Counted from the first letter of the stretch, positions 35,009 to 43,292 are shown. The stretch: DNA of 49,126 nucleotides from an uncultured Lachnospiraceae bacterium (GCA_947382415.1 CANCYO010000017.1:1-49126); one strand, 5' to 3'. A program made the numbers and translations. Notes: generated by a model from the sequence alone, not told the origin.

Positions 35009-35493
35009 ATGGTGACGACAGACAAAAACTGCCCTATCATATCCGGTGGGCAAGAGTGGAAGATTGGGAACCTGCCATGAAGATGATCTGGCGGACATTT
35101 CTTAAGTTTGAGGCGTCGGATTACTCCGAGGAAGGTATTCGCAATTTTTTGGATTTTATTACAGACGATAAATTGTTCCATGCCTTTCTGAGAGGGGATT
35201 ATCAGATGATGGTAGCTGTGGACGGAGAGCGGCTGATCGGGGCTGCGTCCGTCCGTAACCGGAATCATCTCTCGCTCCTGTTTGTGGACGAGTCCTATCA
35301 CAGACAGGGAATCGGCAGATGTCTTCTGGATCACTTCTGTGATTACTTAAAAACTGAGGCGGGAGAGAATTACATGTCTCTTCAGGCGGCGCCATATGCG
35401 GTGGGATTTTATTTAAAGACCGGTTTTCAGGCGGTGAGTCCCGAGGAGGAGATCGGCGGCATACGCGTGACTGCCATGGAAAAATACTTTTAG
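35005..35493 (+). CDS. GNAT family N-acetyltransferase
   Basis: 162 residues overlapping the hydrolase gene by 4 nt. The GNAT fold is visible: an N-terminal substrate region, then LIGAASVRNRNHLSLLFVDE (strands 3-4), the acetyl-CoA loop YHRQGIGRCLLDHF (Q/RxxGxG/A), and QAAPYAVGFYLKTGFQ, the usual C-terminal motif. The substrate is unknown. Confidence 0.88.
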   Translation: MNGDDRQKLPYHIRWARVEDWEPAMKMIWRTFLKFEASDYSEEGIRNFLDFITDDKLFHAFLRGDYQMMVAVDGERLIGAASVRNRNHLSLLFVDESYHRQGIGRCLLDHFCDYLKTEAGENYMSLQAAPYAVGFYLKTGFQAVSPEEEIGGIRVTAMEKYF

Positions 35494-35511
35494 CAGGAAA
35501 GGGGAAAGAGT

Positions 35512-36231
35512 TTGAGAATTTTAGACATTGACGGTCCTTTGATACAGTTTTTGAGTAAGATGGCAGATCTGATGTGGCTGAATATTTTGACCATGATCTG
35601 CTGTATTCCCATTGTCACGGCGGGGGCGTCCCTGACGGCGCTGAATTATATGGCCCTGAAGATTGTGCGCAATGAGGAGGGGTATATCACCAGAGGCTTT
35701 TTTAAAGCTTTTAAAGAAAATTTCAGACAGTCTACTATCATCTGGTGTCTGTTTCTGGCGGTGGCGTGTGTGCTTGGGGTCGACTATCGCATCATGACCA
35801 CCACGGATGTGAAAATCGGCGGCGTACTGCAGATGCTGATCCTGATCATCGCCATGATGAGTCTGTTCACGCTGCTCTATGTGTTTCCGGTGCAGGCGAA
35901 ATTTTCCAATTCGGTGAGGCGCACCATATGGAACGCCTTTGTGCTCAGCATTGTGCAGTTTCCCAAGACGATTCTGATGATCGTGCTCTATGTTCTGCCA
36001 CATGTCATGCTGTACTTGTGGAACGGGATATTTCCGGTGGTATTTGTGTTCTGCCTGTCGCTGCCCGCACTGCTCTCAGCAAAGCTGTACAACAAATTGT
36101 TCATGAGTCTGGAACAGAAAATTCTGGCCCAGAGCGAGGGAACGGAACAGAATCCGGGCGATGGGGAAGAGGATGAGAGGATTTTCCGGGATGAAGTGGA
36201 CGAGAGCATAGAGATTAGTCAAAATAACTAA
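35512..36231 (+). CDS. DUF624 (YesL-like) membrane protein
   Basis: 239 residues from TTG 35512 with AGGAAAGGGGAAAG upstream. Five or so hydrophobic segments follow the diagnostic LMWLNILTMICCIPIVTAGAS and ALNYMALKIVRNEEGYITRGFFKAFKENF (written here as recognised family features). DUF624/YesL proteins commonly sit beside sugar ABC transporters and YesMN systems. Here the next gene encodes a shared sugar-import ATPase. The C-terminal tail is acidic and cytoplasmic. Function unknown. Confidence 0.85.
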   Translation: MRILDIDGPLIQFLSKMADLMWLNILTMICCIPIVTAGASLTALNYMALKIVRNEEGYITRGFFKAFKENFRQSTIIWCLFLAVACVLGVDYRIMTTTDVKIGGVLQMLILIIAMMSLFTLLYVFPVQAKFSNSVRRTIWNAFVLSIVQFPKTILMIVLYVLPHVMLYLWNGIFPVVFVFCLSLPALLSAKLYNKLFMSLEQKILAQSEGTEQNPGDGEEDERIFRDEVDESIEISQNN

Positions 36232-36407
36232 GAAAAGCCCAATCATTTGTACAAGTTGACAAGACTGTATAAAAAAGTTGAATTTCATAAGCATTTCTTA
36301 CAATCTGGATAAAAATATTTGTGAAATAAATGCATGGCTTTTGTGAGGGAATTTAGATATACTAACTTTAAATGAATGATATCTACACATGAAAGGAGTT
36401 TATACCA
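36232..36407 (+). promoter_or_regulatory. Leader region of the shared sugar-transport ATPase gene
   Basis: This is an AT-rich 176-bp gap. A perfect TTGACA (36256-36261) lacks a well-spaced -10, and TATACT (36358-36363) lacks a good -35. TATACT, about 45 bp before the start, is the likelier promoter element. No terminator is visible for the upstream gene. Confidence 0.4.
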
Positions 36408-37520
36408 ATGGCTAGTTTATCTTTAAAGAATGTATGCAAGGTATATCCCAACGGGTTTGAGGCCGTTAAGGATTTCAACCTTGAGATCGCAGATCAGGAA
36501 TTTATTATTTTCGTAGGTCCTTCCGGTTGTGGTAAGTCCACCACTCTTCGTATGATCGCAGGTCTGGAGGATATTTCTTCCGGTGAGCTGAAGATTGGAG
36601 ACAGAGTAGTAAACGATGTGGAGCCCAAGGACAGAGATATCGCAATGGTATTCCAGAACTATGCTCTGTATCCTCATATGTCCGTATACGACAATATGGC
36701 ATTTGGACTGAAGCTGAGAAAAGTTCCCAAGGATCAGATCGACAAGATGGTTAAAGAGGCGGCTAAGGTACTTGACCTGACTCCTCTCCTTGATCGTAAG
36801 CCCAAGGCTCTGTCCGGTGGTCAGAGACAGCGTGTGGCAATGGGCCGTGCAATCGTTCGTAACCCCAAAGTGTTCCTCATGGACGAGCCTCTGTCCAATC
36901 TGGACGCAAAGCTACGTGTGCAGATGCGTATAGAGATCGCAAAGCTGCATCAGAGACTGGGTACCACCATCATCTACGTTACCCATGACCAGACCGAGGC
37001 TATGACCCTTGGTACCAGAATCGTTGTTATGAAGGACGGCGTTATCCAGCAGGTTGACACTCCTCAGAATCTTTACGACAAGCCTCAGAACCTGTTCGTT
37101 GCAGGATTCATGGGATCTCCTCAGATGAACTTCCTGGATGCTGTTGTAAGAGTAAACGGCGATGTTGCAAGCCTGGAGATCGCAGGAAAGGCTATTCCTC
37201 TTCCCGCTGCCAAGTCCAAGAAGCTGATTGATGGCGGTTATGACGGAAAGACCGTTACCTTTGGTATCCGTCCTGAGGATGTATATGATTCCGATATGCA
37301 TATCGAGTCATCACCTGCAAGCGTGTTTGAGTCCACCATCAAGGTATACGAGCTGCTGGGTGCAGAGGTTTATCTGTACTTTGATCTGGATGAGTTCCCC
37401 ATGACTGCAAGAGTAGATTCCCGTACCAATGCAAGACCCGGCGATGTTGTTAAGTTTGCTCTGGATGTTGAGAAGATTCATGTATTCGATAAGGAAACCG
37501 AGCAGATTATTACCAATTAG
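36408..37520 (+). CDS. MsmX/UgpC-type carbohydrate ABC transporter ATPase
   Basis: 370 residues from ATG 36408 with GAAAGGAG upstream. Walker A GPSGCGKST, Q-loop QNYALYPHMSV, signature LSGGQRQRVAMGRAIVR, Walker B VFLMDEPLSNLDAKLR, H-loop VTHDQTEAM, and the C-terminal TOBE/OB regulatory domain (FMGSPQMNFLDA, FGIRPEDV). This is the CUT1 class, where one ATPase often serves several oligosaccharide importers. No permease genes are nearby, which fits a stand-alone shared subunit like MsmX. Codon use (many GTT, CGT, ATC) suggests high expression. Confidence 0.93.
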   Translation: MASLSLKNVCKVYPNGFEAVKDFNLEIADQEFIIFVGPSGCGKSTTLRMIAGLEDISSGELKIGDRVVNDVEPKDRDIAMVFQNYALYPHMSVYDNMAFGLKLRKVPKDQIDKMVKEAAKVLDLTPLLDRKPKALSGGQRQRVAMGRAIVRNPKVFLMDEPLSNLDAKLRVQMRIEIAKLHQRLGTTIIYVTHDQTEAMTLGTRIVVMKDGVIQQVDTPQNLYDKPQNLFVAGFMGSPQMNFLDAVVRVNGDVASLEIAGKAIPLPAAKSKKLIDGGYDGKTVTFGIRPEDVYDSDMHIESSPASVFESTIKVYELLGAEVYLYFDLDEFPMTARVDSRTNARPGDVVKFALDVEKIHVFDKETEQIITN

Positions 37521-37565
37521 TCTGGGACGTGTATTTGATACACAACATAATAAAAGTTTACCGCG

Positions 37566-37590
37566 AGGCCGCTGCAGTGCAGCGGCTTCG
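37566..37590 (+). terminator. Hairpin after the sugar ATPase gene
   Basis: GCCGCTGC (37568-37575) and GCAGCGGC (37579-37586) form an 8-bp GC stem with a 3-nt loop, followed by TTCGTT rather than a clean T-run. It is a probable but imperfect terminator. Confidence 0.5.
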
Positions 37591-37639
37591 TTAATATAAC
37601 GCAGTAATGCTGTCTGCATTGCATATGGAAGGAAGGAAT

Positions 37640-38722
37640 ATGATCTCCAATCAAATGATTCAAACAAGCCTTGATGAGCTCAAGGCAATTACAAAAGTGG
37701 ATCTGAGCGTTTATGAGCCGGGAGGAGTGCTGGTGGCCGCCACCTCTGCGAACGCGGATGTTACGGCAGAGCTGGTGGCAGGTTTTGCGGAATCGCTGGC
37801 GGAGAGTCAGGTGATCAGCAATCAGCATCTCATGAAAATATATGACGACGGGGAGCTTCTGTATGTGATCGTAGCCAAAGGGATGAGCGATGATGCGTAC
37901 ATGGTGGGCAGGATCGCGGTGTGCCAATTACAGAATCTGGCCATCGCCTACAGAGAGCGTTATGACAGAAACAGCTTCTTCCAGAATTTATTGCTGGATA
38001 ATCTGTTGCTGGTAGATATTCACAACCGCGCCAGAAAGCTGCACTTGGCGGTGAATGTGCCAAGAGCCGTATTTCTGGTGGAGACTGTGGCGGAGAGGGA
38101 CAGTATCGTCACGGAGCTCTTGCGAGGCATGTTTTCCGGACAGGCGGGCGACCATGTGACTTCGGTGGATGAACGGAGTGTGATTTTGATCAAGGCGCTG
38201 GAGGAGGGCAGCAGTGCCGAGGCGCTGGAGAAGGTGGCTGATACCATCGTGGATATGATGAATACGGAGGCTATGCTGAATGTGCGCGTGGCATACGGAA
38301 CCGTAGTTCAGGAGCTCAAGGACGTCTCCAAATCATATAAGGAAGCGAAGCTGGCTCTGGATGTGGGCAAAATATTCTATGCCGAGAAAAATGTTGCCGC
38401 CTACAGCGCGCTGGGTATCGGACGCCTGATCTATCAGCTTCCTGTGAATCTCTGCAAGATTTTCATTGAAGAGATATTTGGAGAACATGTGCCCAGCGAT
38501 CTGGATGAAGAGACGCTGAATACCCTGAATAAATTTTTTGAAAACAATTTAAATGTGTCGGAGACTTCGCGCCAGCTCTTCGTTCACCGGAACACACTGG
38601 TGTATCGTATCGAGAAGATTCAGAAGAGTACGGGTCTGGATCTGCGCAGCTTTGACGACGCGCTTACCTTTAAGATCGCGTTGATGGTTGTCAATTATAT
38701 GAAATATCTGGAGACTTTGTGA
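37640..38722 (+). CDS. PucR/CdaR-type transcriptional regulator
   Basis: 360 residues from ATG 37640 (AAGGAAGG upstream). The N-terminal sensor region (QMIQTSLDELKAITKVDLSV, YDDGELLYVIVAKG) resembles the sugar-diacid recognition domain of CdaR. The central part resembles the GGDEF-like CdaR domain (VRVAYGTVVQELKDVSKSY, EAKLALDVGKIF). The C-terminal HTH_30 is clear: LNKFFENNLNVSETSRQLFV then HRNTLVYRIEKIQKSTGLDL. It is likely an activator of carbohydrate or diacid metabolism. It follows the shared sugar ATPase gene by about 120 bp, which suggests a possible regulatory link. Ligand unknown. Confidence 0.85.
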   Translation: MISNQMIQTSLDELKAITKVDLSVYEPGGVLVAATSANADVTAELVAGFAESLAESQVISNQHLMKIYDDGELLYVIVAKGMSDDAYMVGRIAVCQLQNLAIAYRERYDRNSFFQNLLLDNLLLVDIHNRARKLHLAVNVPRAVFLVETVAERDSIVTELLRGMFSGQAGDHVTSVDERSVILIKALEEGSSAEALEKVADTIVDMMNTEAMLNVRVAYGTVVQELKDVSKSYKEAKLALDVGKIFYAEKNVAAYSALGIGRLIYQLPVNLCKIFIEEIFGEHVPSDLDEETLNTLNKFFENNLNVSETSRQLFVHRNTLVYRIEKIQKSTGLDLRSFDDALTFKIALMVVNYMKYLETL

Positions 38723-38756
38723 GGAACTGCCCTGCAGTGAGGGCATCCGGAATGGG

Positions 38757-38800
38757 AGCTTCTGAAACAGGAACTTCCAAAACAGAAACTTCCGAAACAG
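38757..38800. repeat. 15-bp tandem repeat
   Basis: Three imperfect copies of a 15-bp unit occur at 38757-38771, 38772-38786 and 38787-38800 (AGCTTCTGAAACAGG, AACTTCCAAAACAGA, AACTTCCGAAACAG). They are non-coding and sit between the PucR-type regulator and the DUF6128-like gene. Confidence 0.7.
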
Positions 38801-38818
38801 TATGCATAAATTTAAATT

Positions 38819-38860
38819 CCCCGCATATATTGCAATAGAAAATATATGGGGGGATTTTTT
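38819..38860 (+). promoter_or_regulatory. Terminator-like hairpin sequestering the next RBS
   Basis: CCCC (38819-38822) and CATATATT (38824-38831) pair with AATATATG (38841-38848) and GGGG (38850-38853) around a 9-nt loop. Six T follow, directly abutting ATG 38861. The GGGGGG of the right arm is also the only Shine-Dalgarno for the downstream gene. Confidence 0.65.
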
Positions 38861-39883
38861 ATGTATTCTGGACAAACCCGACCGACAGTGGAATATGACC
38901 GGCAGATCAGATATCTGGACTATATGGAAAACGGCCAGCGCTGCAAAGGCGCAGGATTTGTAAAGCTGGAGCGGTCTGACGGCCGGTGCAATATCAGTCT
39001 GCAGATCAGCGGCCTGTATCGGAAGGACTGTTTTACGCGGCCCTTGTATTTGCTTTGCGGAGATGAGGAGCGGGAACTGTGTAAGCTGCAGTTGGCAAAC
39101 GGGGGCATCAAGATCTATCTGGAGGACCTGAACAGTCATGATTTGGATGGACAAGGTCTGGATTATAACCGGCTCACAGGGCTGCGCGTCCCTATTTCCG
39201 AAGGCAAGGAGATACAATGTCTGTGGGCGGCCCCCGAAAGCAGAAGAAATTATATGGAGCGTAATTTTGAGCGCAATGTTGAACGCAGTCCGGAGCAGGA
39301 GCCGCAGATAGAGGCGGAATCACAGCCACGGCAGGAATCGCAGGCACAACAGATACCGCAGCCCCAGCATCAACTGCGGGCGAAACAGGAATCACGGCCT
39401 CATCAACCGCAGATGCAACTGCAGATGCCTGCCGGGTGGGCCGGGGAACAGACACCGGAAGCAGAGGCCGCGGATATGCCTGTACCGGACAGCAGCTCAC
39501 AGCAGGAGACCGATGCCGCTTTGACGGCTTTCCGGGAGGATAAGTGGGAGCAGCTCTGGGCGATCTATCCTCACATCAATCCCTTTTCGGATGAACGGGA
39601 ATATCTGTCCCTGGGGCCAAGCGATTTTGTCATTCTGCCCGGGCGCTATTATAAGCTGGTGAACAATAGCTTTTTGCTGCACGGTTATTATAATTATCAT
39701 CATCTGATCCTCACCAGAGTGCGTCAGAGAAACAGTCTGTATTATTACATAGGTGTGCCGGGGAATCTGTATCAGCGGGAGAAAAAGATAGCGGTTATGT
39801 TTGGATTTGAGGGCTTTGAGTGCGCGGCGGAGCCTGCGGGAGAAGGAGCCTTTGGTTATTATCTGATACCTGTGGAGCTGTAA
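38861..39883 (+). CDS. DUF6128-like hypothetical protein
   Basis: 340 residues from ATG 38861. The N-terminal domain (about 1-125; IRYLDYMENGQRCKGAGFVK, CNISLQISGL) and the C-terminal domain (WEQLWAIYPHINPFSDEREY, LGPSDFVILPGRYYKLVNNS, HLILTRVRQRNSLYYYIGVPG) are separated by a Gln/Pro/Glu-rich disordered linker (about 135-215). This N-C layout is common in Lachnospiraceae proteins of unknown function that I associate with DUF6128, from memory. No signal peptide. Translation may be limited by the hairpin covering its RBS. Confidence 0.7.
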   Translation: MYSGQTRPTVEYDRQIRYLDYMENGQRCKGAGFVKLERSDGRCNISLQISGLYRKDCFTRPLYLLCGDEERELCKLQLANGGIKIYLEDLNSHDLDGQGLDYNRLTGLRVPISEGKEIQCLWAAPESRRNYMERNFERNVERSPEQEPQIEAESQPRQESQAQQIPQPQHQLRAKQESRPHQPQMQLQMPAGWAGEQTPEAEAADMPVPDSSSQQETDAALTAFREDKWEQLWAIYPHINPFSDEREYLSLGPSDFVILPGRYYKLVNNSFLLHGYYNYHHLILTRVRQRNSLYYYIGVPGNLYQREKKIAVMFGFEGFECAAEPAGEGAFGYYLIPVEL

Positions 39884-39887
39884 TGAA

Positions 39888-40817
39888 CTACAGTCCCTCC
39901 CCGTCAAAAGCCGGAATAAAACTCTCTGCCGCCGCAGAACCTTCCTGCCGGAAACCGTTTGATATGCCGAGCCGTCTGGCAAAATGCAATACCCGGTCAT
40001 ATTCTTCAGAGGTTACCCGGCGATTCAACTCGGGGATATGGGCTACTTGGGGCAGGGGAGTGTACTGGTTCATGATACTGATGTAAATGTTGTCACCGTA
40101 GGTCTCGTAGAGATAGCGCAGAATCTTCTTGGAATCCCGGGTCTGTCCAGGCAGTACCAGATGGCGCACGATCATGCCCCGCTGCAAAAGTCCGTTTTCA
40201 TCAGTAAACAGAGGCGGCCCCACTTGGCGGTACATTTCGGCCAGTGCGGCGGCCGCTTTCTCAAAATAATCCGGCGCCTGGGAGAAGCGTTTGCTCAGTT
40301 CGGGAGAAAAATATTTCAGATCCGGGAGATAGATGTCCACCAGACCTTCCAGAAGGCGCAGGGCATCAGGCTCTTCATAGCTTCCGGTATTGTAGACTAC
40401 AGGCAGCAGAAGACCCTGCTGCCTGGCTGCATCTAATGCCAGTGCGATCTGAGGTATGAAATGTGTGGGCGTAACCAGATTGATATTGTGTGCGCCCTTT
40501 GTCTGCAATTCCAGAAAAATCTCCGTCAGTCTCGGAACAGAGACGGATTGTCCTGCCCTGCCGAGGGCAATGTCATGATTTTGGCAAAACACGCAGCGCA
40601 GATTGCAGCCGGAGAAAAAAACGGTGCCGGAGCCTCTGTAGCCGGAGAGGCAGGGCTCTTCCCAAAAGTGCAGCGCGGCTCTTGCCGCGGTGATCTCAGC
40701 GGTCTGGCCGCAGTAGCCGGTCTGCCCCGAGAGACGGTCTGCATGACAGCGCCGGGGACAGAGGGTACAGTCTTTCAGGAAATTGGTTACAGCCTCTTTT
40801 TTGTTTTCTGCGATCAT
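39888..40817 (-). CDS. Radical SAM protein, PflA-like
   Basis: 309 residues from ATG 40817 (GAGGA 8 nt upstream; ATG 40850 is an alternative without RBS). The 4Fe-4S radical SAM motif is C71-x3-C75-x2-C78 in SGCNLRCVFCQN. An N-terminal cysteine group (CTLCPRRCHADR...GYCG) resembles the zinc/cluster-binding N-terminus of the PflA/AmmeMemoRadiSam-type family. Later motifs are NINLVTPTHFIPQI, PVVYNTGSYE and DIYLPDLKYF. The target protein is not apparent; no glycyl radical enzyme gene is adjacent. The SRP RNA gene lies upstream on the same strand and ends 77 nt before this start. The stop lies 4 bp after the convergent DUF6128-like gene. Confidence 0.85.
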   Translation of the reverse strand: MIAENKKEAVTNFLKDCTLCPRRCHADRLSGQTGYCGQTAEITAARAALHFWEEPCLSGYRGSGTVFFSGCNLRCVFCQNHDIALGRAGQSVSVPRLTEIFLELQTKGAHNINLVTPTHFIPQIALALDAARQQGLLLPVVYNTGSYEEPDALRLLEGLVDIYLPDLKYFSPELSKRFSQAPDYFEKAAAALAEMYRQVGPPLFTDENGLLQRGMIVRHLVLPGQTRDSKKILRYLYETYGDNIYISIMNQYTPLPQVAHIPELNRRVTSEEYDRVLHFARRLGISNGFRQEGSAAAESFIPAFDGEGL

Positions 40818-40860
40818 GTGGGTATTCCTCATGCATTTGGGTAGTATCATACAAATATCA

Positions 40861-40900
40861 TGCAGTCAACATATAAAAAGTGCAGTCGACATACAAAAAC
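40861..40900. repeat. 20-bp tandem duplication downstream of the SRP RNA gene
   Basis: TGCAGTCAACATATAAAAAG (40861-40880) is followed immediately by TGCAGTCGACATACAAAAAC (40881-40900), with three mismatches. The second copy contains the T-run that terminates the SRP RNA transcript on the minus strand. Confidence 0.75.
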
Positions 40901-41060
40901 CGCATGTACCGGTCCTGACTTCCGACTCCACCCGGCTTCCTCACGGCACATGAGAGCTTCCGCTTAGTGCTGCTTTGTTCCCAACCTGACACGGTTCGCG
41001 GATTCTCATTGCGTGAGACCGAATTTCATCACCGGAAGCCGGTGATCCGATACATACGGC
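40895..41060 (-). ncRNA. ffs: Signal recognition particle RNA
   Basis: On the minus strand the conserved SRP helix-8 signature is present: GTCAGG, then the UUG-GGAA-CAA tetraloop hairpin, then AGCAGC (about 40970-40992). The 5' end GCCGTATGTA (from 41060) pairs with TACATGCGGT at the 3' end (to about 40899), and a T5 run follows, so the transcript is about 166 nt. Internal pairings such as CACCGG/CCGGTG near 41030-41045 are consistent. The RNA scaffolds Ffh for co-translational membrane targeting. It has its own promoter at 41067-41095. Confidence 0.9.
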
Positions 41061-41066
41061 TTTTTC

Positions 41067-41095
41067 AGTTTACCGTTTTCACGGCGGTTTGTCAA
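41067..41095 (-). promoter_or_regulatory. SRP RNA promoter
   Basis: TTGACA (complement of 41090-41095) and TAAACT (complement of 41067-41072) are 17 bp apart. The -35 overlaps the TGA stop codon of the MFS gene upstream. Confidence 0.85.
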
Positions 41096-42384
41096 GTAAG
41101 TTCTTCCTTTCTCATCGCCTGTATATCCTTATGGAAATAGGACAGAATGCTGAAGGACAATCCCAGAATTCCGGTACACAGGAACATGACAGCCATGCCG
41201 TTTCCGGAGCCTGTGCCCACCAATTTCTGTAGTATGGATGCGGCAGTGGAGCTTCCCTGCATAAAGGGCTCGAACACATAATCTGCCAGAAAGCCGCCCA
41301 GCAGGATTCCCGGAGGAATCGTACTGTATTGGATGGCGTTTCTGACCGCGAATATCCTTCCCTGCATTTCCTGAGGAACCTTTTTGTAGAGAATCACATT
41401 TTGTCCTGCATTAATAAAGGAAATGGGCAGGCTTGCCGCCAGTCCGGCAATGCACCAGACGGAAATAGTTTGTCCGAGTCCCATGAGCAGATCGCCAAAA
41501 CCAAAGGAGAGCGCCGCGGAGACATAGATCATCCGGATGTTGTCTTTCGACAGCTTTCCCGCAGATACCAGCAAACCGCCCAGAATACCTCCAAGTCCCA
41601 TGACCGCGTTGACGGTGCCGAGAACAAGGCTGTTATCTCCGCTTCTGGAAAGCAGCATGGGAGATAGAATATTCTCATAGGTCAGTCTTGAGAAAAAGTT
41701 CAGGTGTGCCATAGTGAGCACGATCATGAAAATGCCTTTTTCCTGCCATAAAAAGCGAAACCCCTCTTGGCAGCCGCTGAACACAGAGTCTTGACGCTCC
41801 GCGGACGGTGTCTGTTCGGGAATGGTTATCACGAAGAGCAGTATCAAAAAGGCGGCGGCAAAGCTGATCAGATCTATGAGCAGGATCAGTGACAATCCGT
41901 CCAGGGCAAACAGCGCCGCAGCCAACACCGGAGTCAGCACGGATGTCAGACTGCCTGAAAACGAATTCATGCCGCTTACATTTGCCAGTTTATCCTGCGG
42001 TACCAGTTTCCCCAGCGCGACGCCGGATGCGGGAGACTGGAAAGCGTTCATACATCCGATGACAGCGTTGATCACATAGATATGCCAGATCTGCAGCCCG
42101 CCTGACAAGGTAAGCATCAGGACGCTGCATGTGCAGAGCGCGGCGACGCTGTCTGCGGCCAGCATGATCTTTTTCTTGCTGTGTCTGTCCACAAAGGCTC
42201 CCGCAAAGGGACTGACCAGAATGTACGGGACATAACTGCAAAACGACATTAGCGAGACTGTCAGTGCGGAATGATTTACCGTGTAAATCCACAGGATCAG
42301 CGCAAACGAGGTCATGGCGCTGCCGAGCTGTGAGACAGATTGACTGAGCCATAATATCACATATTTTTTAAAGTTTTTATCCAT
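41092..42384 (-). CDS. MFS transporter, macrolide-efflux (Mef)-like
   Basis: 430 residues from ATG 42384 with AAGGAG upstream. About twelve helices; typical MFS_3/Mef landmarks are LSQSVSQLGSAMTSFALILW, FAGAFVDRHSKKKIMLAADS, FQSPASGVALGKLVPQDKLA and VPQEMQGRIFAVRNAIQYS. This group exports macrolides or other small hydrophobic molecules, but the substrate cannot be told. A long 5' leader with hairpins and a possible leader peptide suggests induction by translation-linked attenuation. Its stop codon overlaps the SRP RNA -35. Confidence 0.88.
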   Translation of the reverse strand: MDKNFKKYVILWLSQSVSQLGSAMTSFALILWIYTVNHSALTVSLMSFCSYVPYILVSPFAGAFVDRHSKKKIMLAADSVAALCTCSVLMLTLSGGLQIWHIYVINAVIGCMNAFQSPASGVALGKLVPQDKLANVSGMNSFSGSLTSVLTPVLAAALFALDGLSLILLIDLISFAAAFLILLFVITIPEQTPSAERQDSVFSGCQEGFRFLWQEKGIFMIVLTMAHLNFFSRLTYENILSPMLLSRSGDNSLVLGTVNAVMGLGGILGGLLVSAGKLSKDNIRMIYVSAALSFGFGDLLMGLGQTISVWCIAGLAASLPISFINAGQNVILYKKVPQEMQGRIFAVRNAIQYSTIPPGILLGGFLADYVFEPFMQGSSTAASILQKLVGTGSGNGMAVMFLCTGILGLSFSILSYFHKDIQAMRKEELT

Positions 42385-42639
42385 TGAATTATCTCCTTAT
42401 AGATTGATTGTTTCTCCCTATAAGTACAAAATCCAATGTGGACGAATTAAATTTCGGAAAATCCCTGTTTTCCGTACCGAAATCTCTGTACAAGCTTCGT
42501 CCCATCAGATCTTGTACAGAGATATGCGCTTAAGTCGATCACTCTGTTGCATAACATGCTTTCATCCCCTTTCAGGCAGCATATGCCGGCGCCTTTTTAA
42601 TTTTATCAATATTTTATCATTTTGTGCCGGATGCCACAA
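42385..42639 (-). promoter_or_regulatory. Attenuator-like leader and promoter of the MFS gene
   Basis: The promoter is TTGTGG (complement of 42634-42639), 17 bp, then TAAAAT (complement of 42611-42616), giving a leader of about 220 nt. In it, ATCTCTGTACAAG and CTTGTACAGAGAT (42482-42494 and 42511-42523) form a perfect 13-bp stem with a 16-nt loop. A second stem, CGGAAAA/TTTTCCG, follows. A leader ORF with a good RBS crosses both. The layout recalls drug-inducible leaders of mef/erm-type genes. Confidence 0.6.
42447..42557 (-). CDS. Putative leader peptide of the MFS gene
   Basis: A 36-codon ORF, ATG at 42557 and TAA at 42447-42449. AAAGGGGATG lies just upstream, giving a 7-nt spaced Shine-Dalgarno. 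The peptide begins MLCNRVIDLSAYLC and contains RSDGTK and RFRYGKQGF. It reads through the 13-bp stem and the second hairpin, so a stalled ribosome would change their pairing. A shorter overlapping ORF (MKACYATE) also starts in the GGGGATG. Neither is confirmed; the plus strand here holds an ORF of about 107 codons that looks like chance. Confidence 0.4.
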   Translation of the reverse strand: MLCNRVIDLSAYLCTRSDGTKLVQRFRYGKQGFSEI

Positions 42640-42788
42640 GCGTTTAGATACAATTGAAGCTGTGAGTGGAAAATATGGGCTTTTATCTTGCCGCACAAAA
42701 AATTATTTGTTAAAATTAGCTTATTAACGTATTGAGAACAGGGAGTCGTGAGTGAATTTCAGATATAAACAGGCAGGAGGTATGAACA

Positions 42789-43292
42789 ATGAACAAAAAT
42801 GCATTCAGAAACATGTCCTACGGTGTGTATGTGGTGACGACATGGGATAACGGCAGGGCGACGGGCTGTACGGCCAACAGTGCCATGCAGATCACATCAG
42901 ATCCCGCAACTGTCGCGGTGAGCATCAACCATGATAATTACACCAACGGCTGTATTCAGGAGTCTGGCCGCTTTGCCATCTCGATTCTGGGGGAGAATTC
43001 CGATCCCGGTATCATCGGGGCATTTGGTTTCTTCAGCGGCAGGGATAAAGACAAGTTTGAAAATGTGGAACAGACCATTAAGGGCTGTATGCCTGTGGTG
43101 GCCGACGCCTGCGCCTATGCGGTGTGCGAGGTCATCGACAAAATGGAGACCTCCAGCCACACGGTATTTCTGGGCAGGGTGGTGGATGCGGATGTATTGA
43201 AGTCCGACACTCCCATGACCTATGCGTATTATCACAATGTTATCAAGGGTAAGAGCCCTAAGAACGCTCCGACTTATCTGCCGGAGGAGTGA
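42789..43292 (+). CDS. Flavin reductase family protein (FMN-binding)
   Basis: 167 residues from ATG 42789 with CAGGAGG upstream. Flavin_Reduct domain: FRNMSYGVYVVTTWDNGRAT, GCTANSAMQITSDPATVAVS, FAISILGENSDPGIIGAFGF, and H/Y-rich end (MTYAYYHNVIKGKSPKNAPT). These small proteins bind FMN and reduce flavins or act as domains of flavoredoxin/rubredoxin systems. A weak promoter (TTGTTA 42707-42712, TATTGA 42730-42735, 17 bp) precedes it. Its last 35 bp overlap the 3' end of tadA on the opposite strand. Confidence 0.88.
   Translation: MNKNAFRNMSYGVYVVTTWDNGRATGCTANSAMQITSDPATVAVSINHDNYTNGCIQESGRFAISILGENSDPGIIGAFGFFSGRDKDKFENVEQTIKGCMPVVADACAYAVCEVIDKMETSSHTVFLGRVVDADVLKSDTPMTYAYYHNVIKGKSPKNAPTYLPEE

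Noticed and set aside
38739..38754. Terminator after the PucR-type gene
   Set aside because: GCCCT/AGGGC is only a 5-bp stem with no T-run.
42404..42727. 107-codon plus-strand ORF
   Set aside because: It lies over the MFS leader hairpins and promoter, has no RBS and no recognisable domain.
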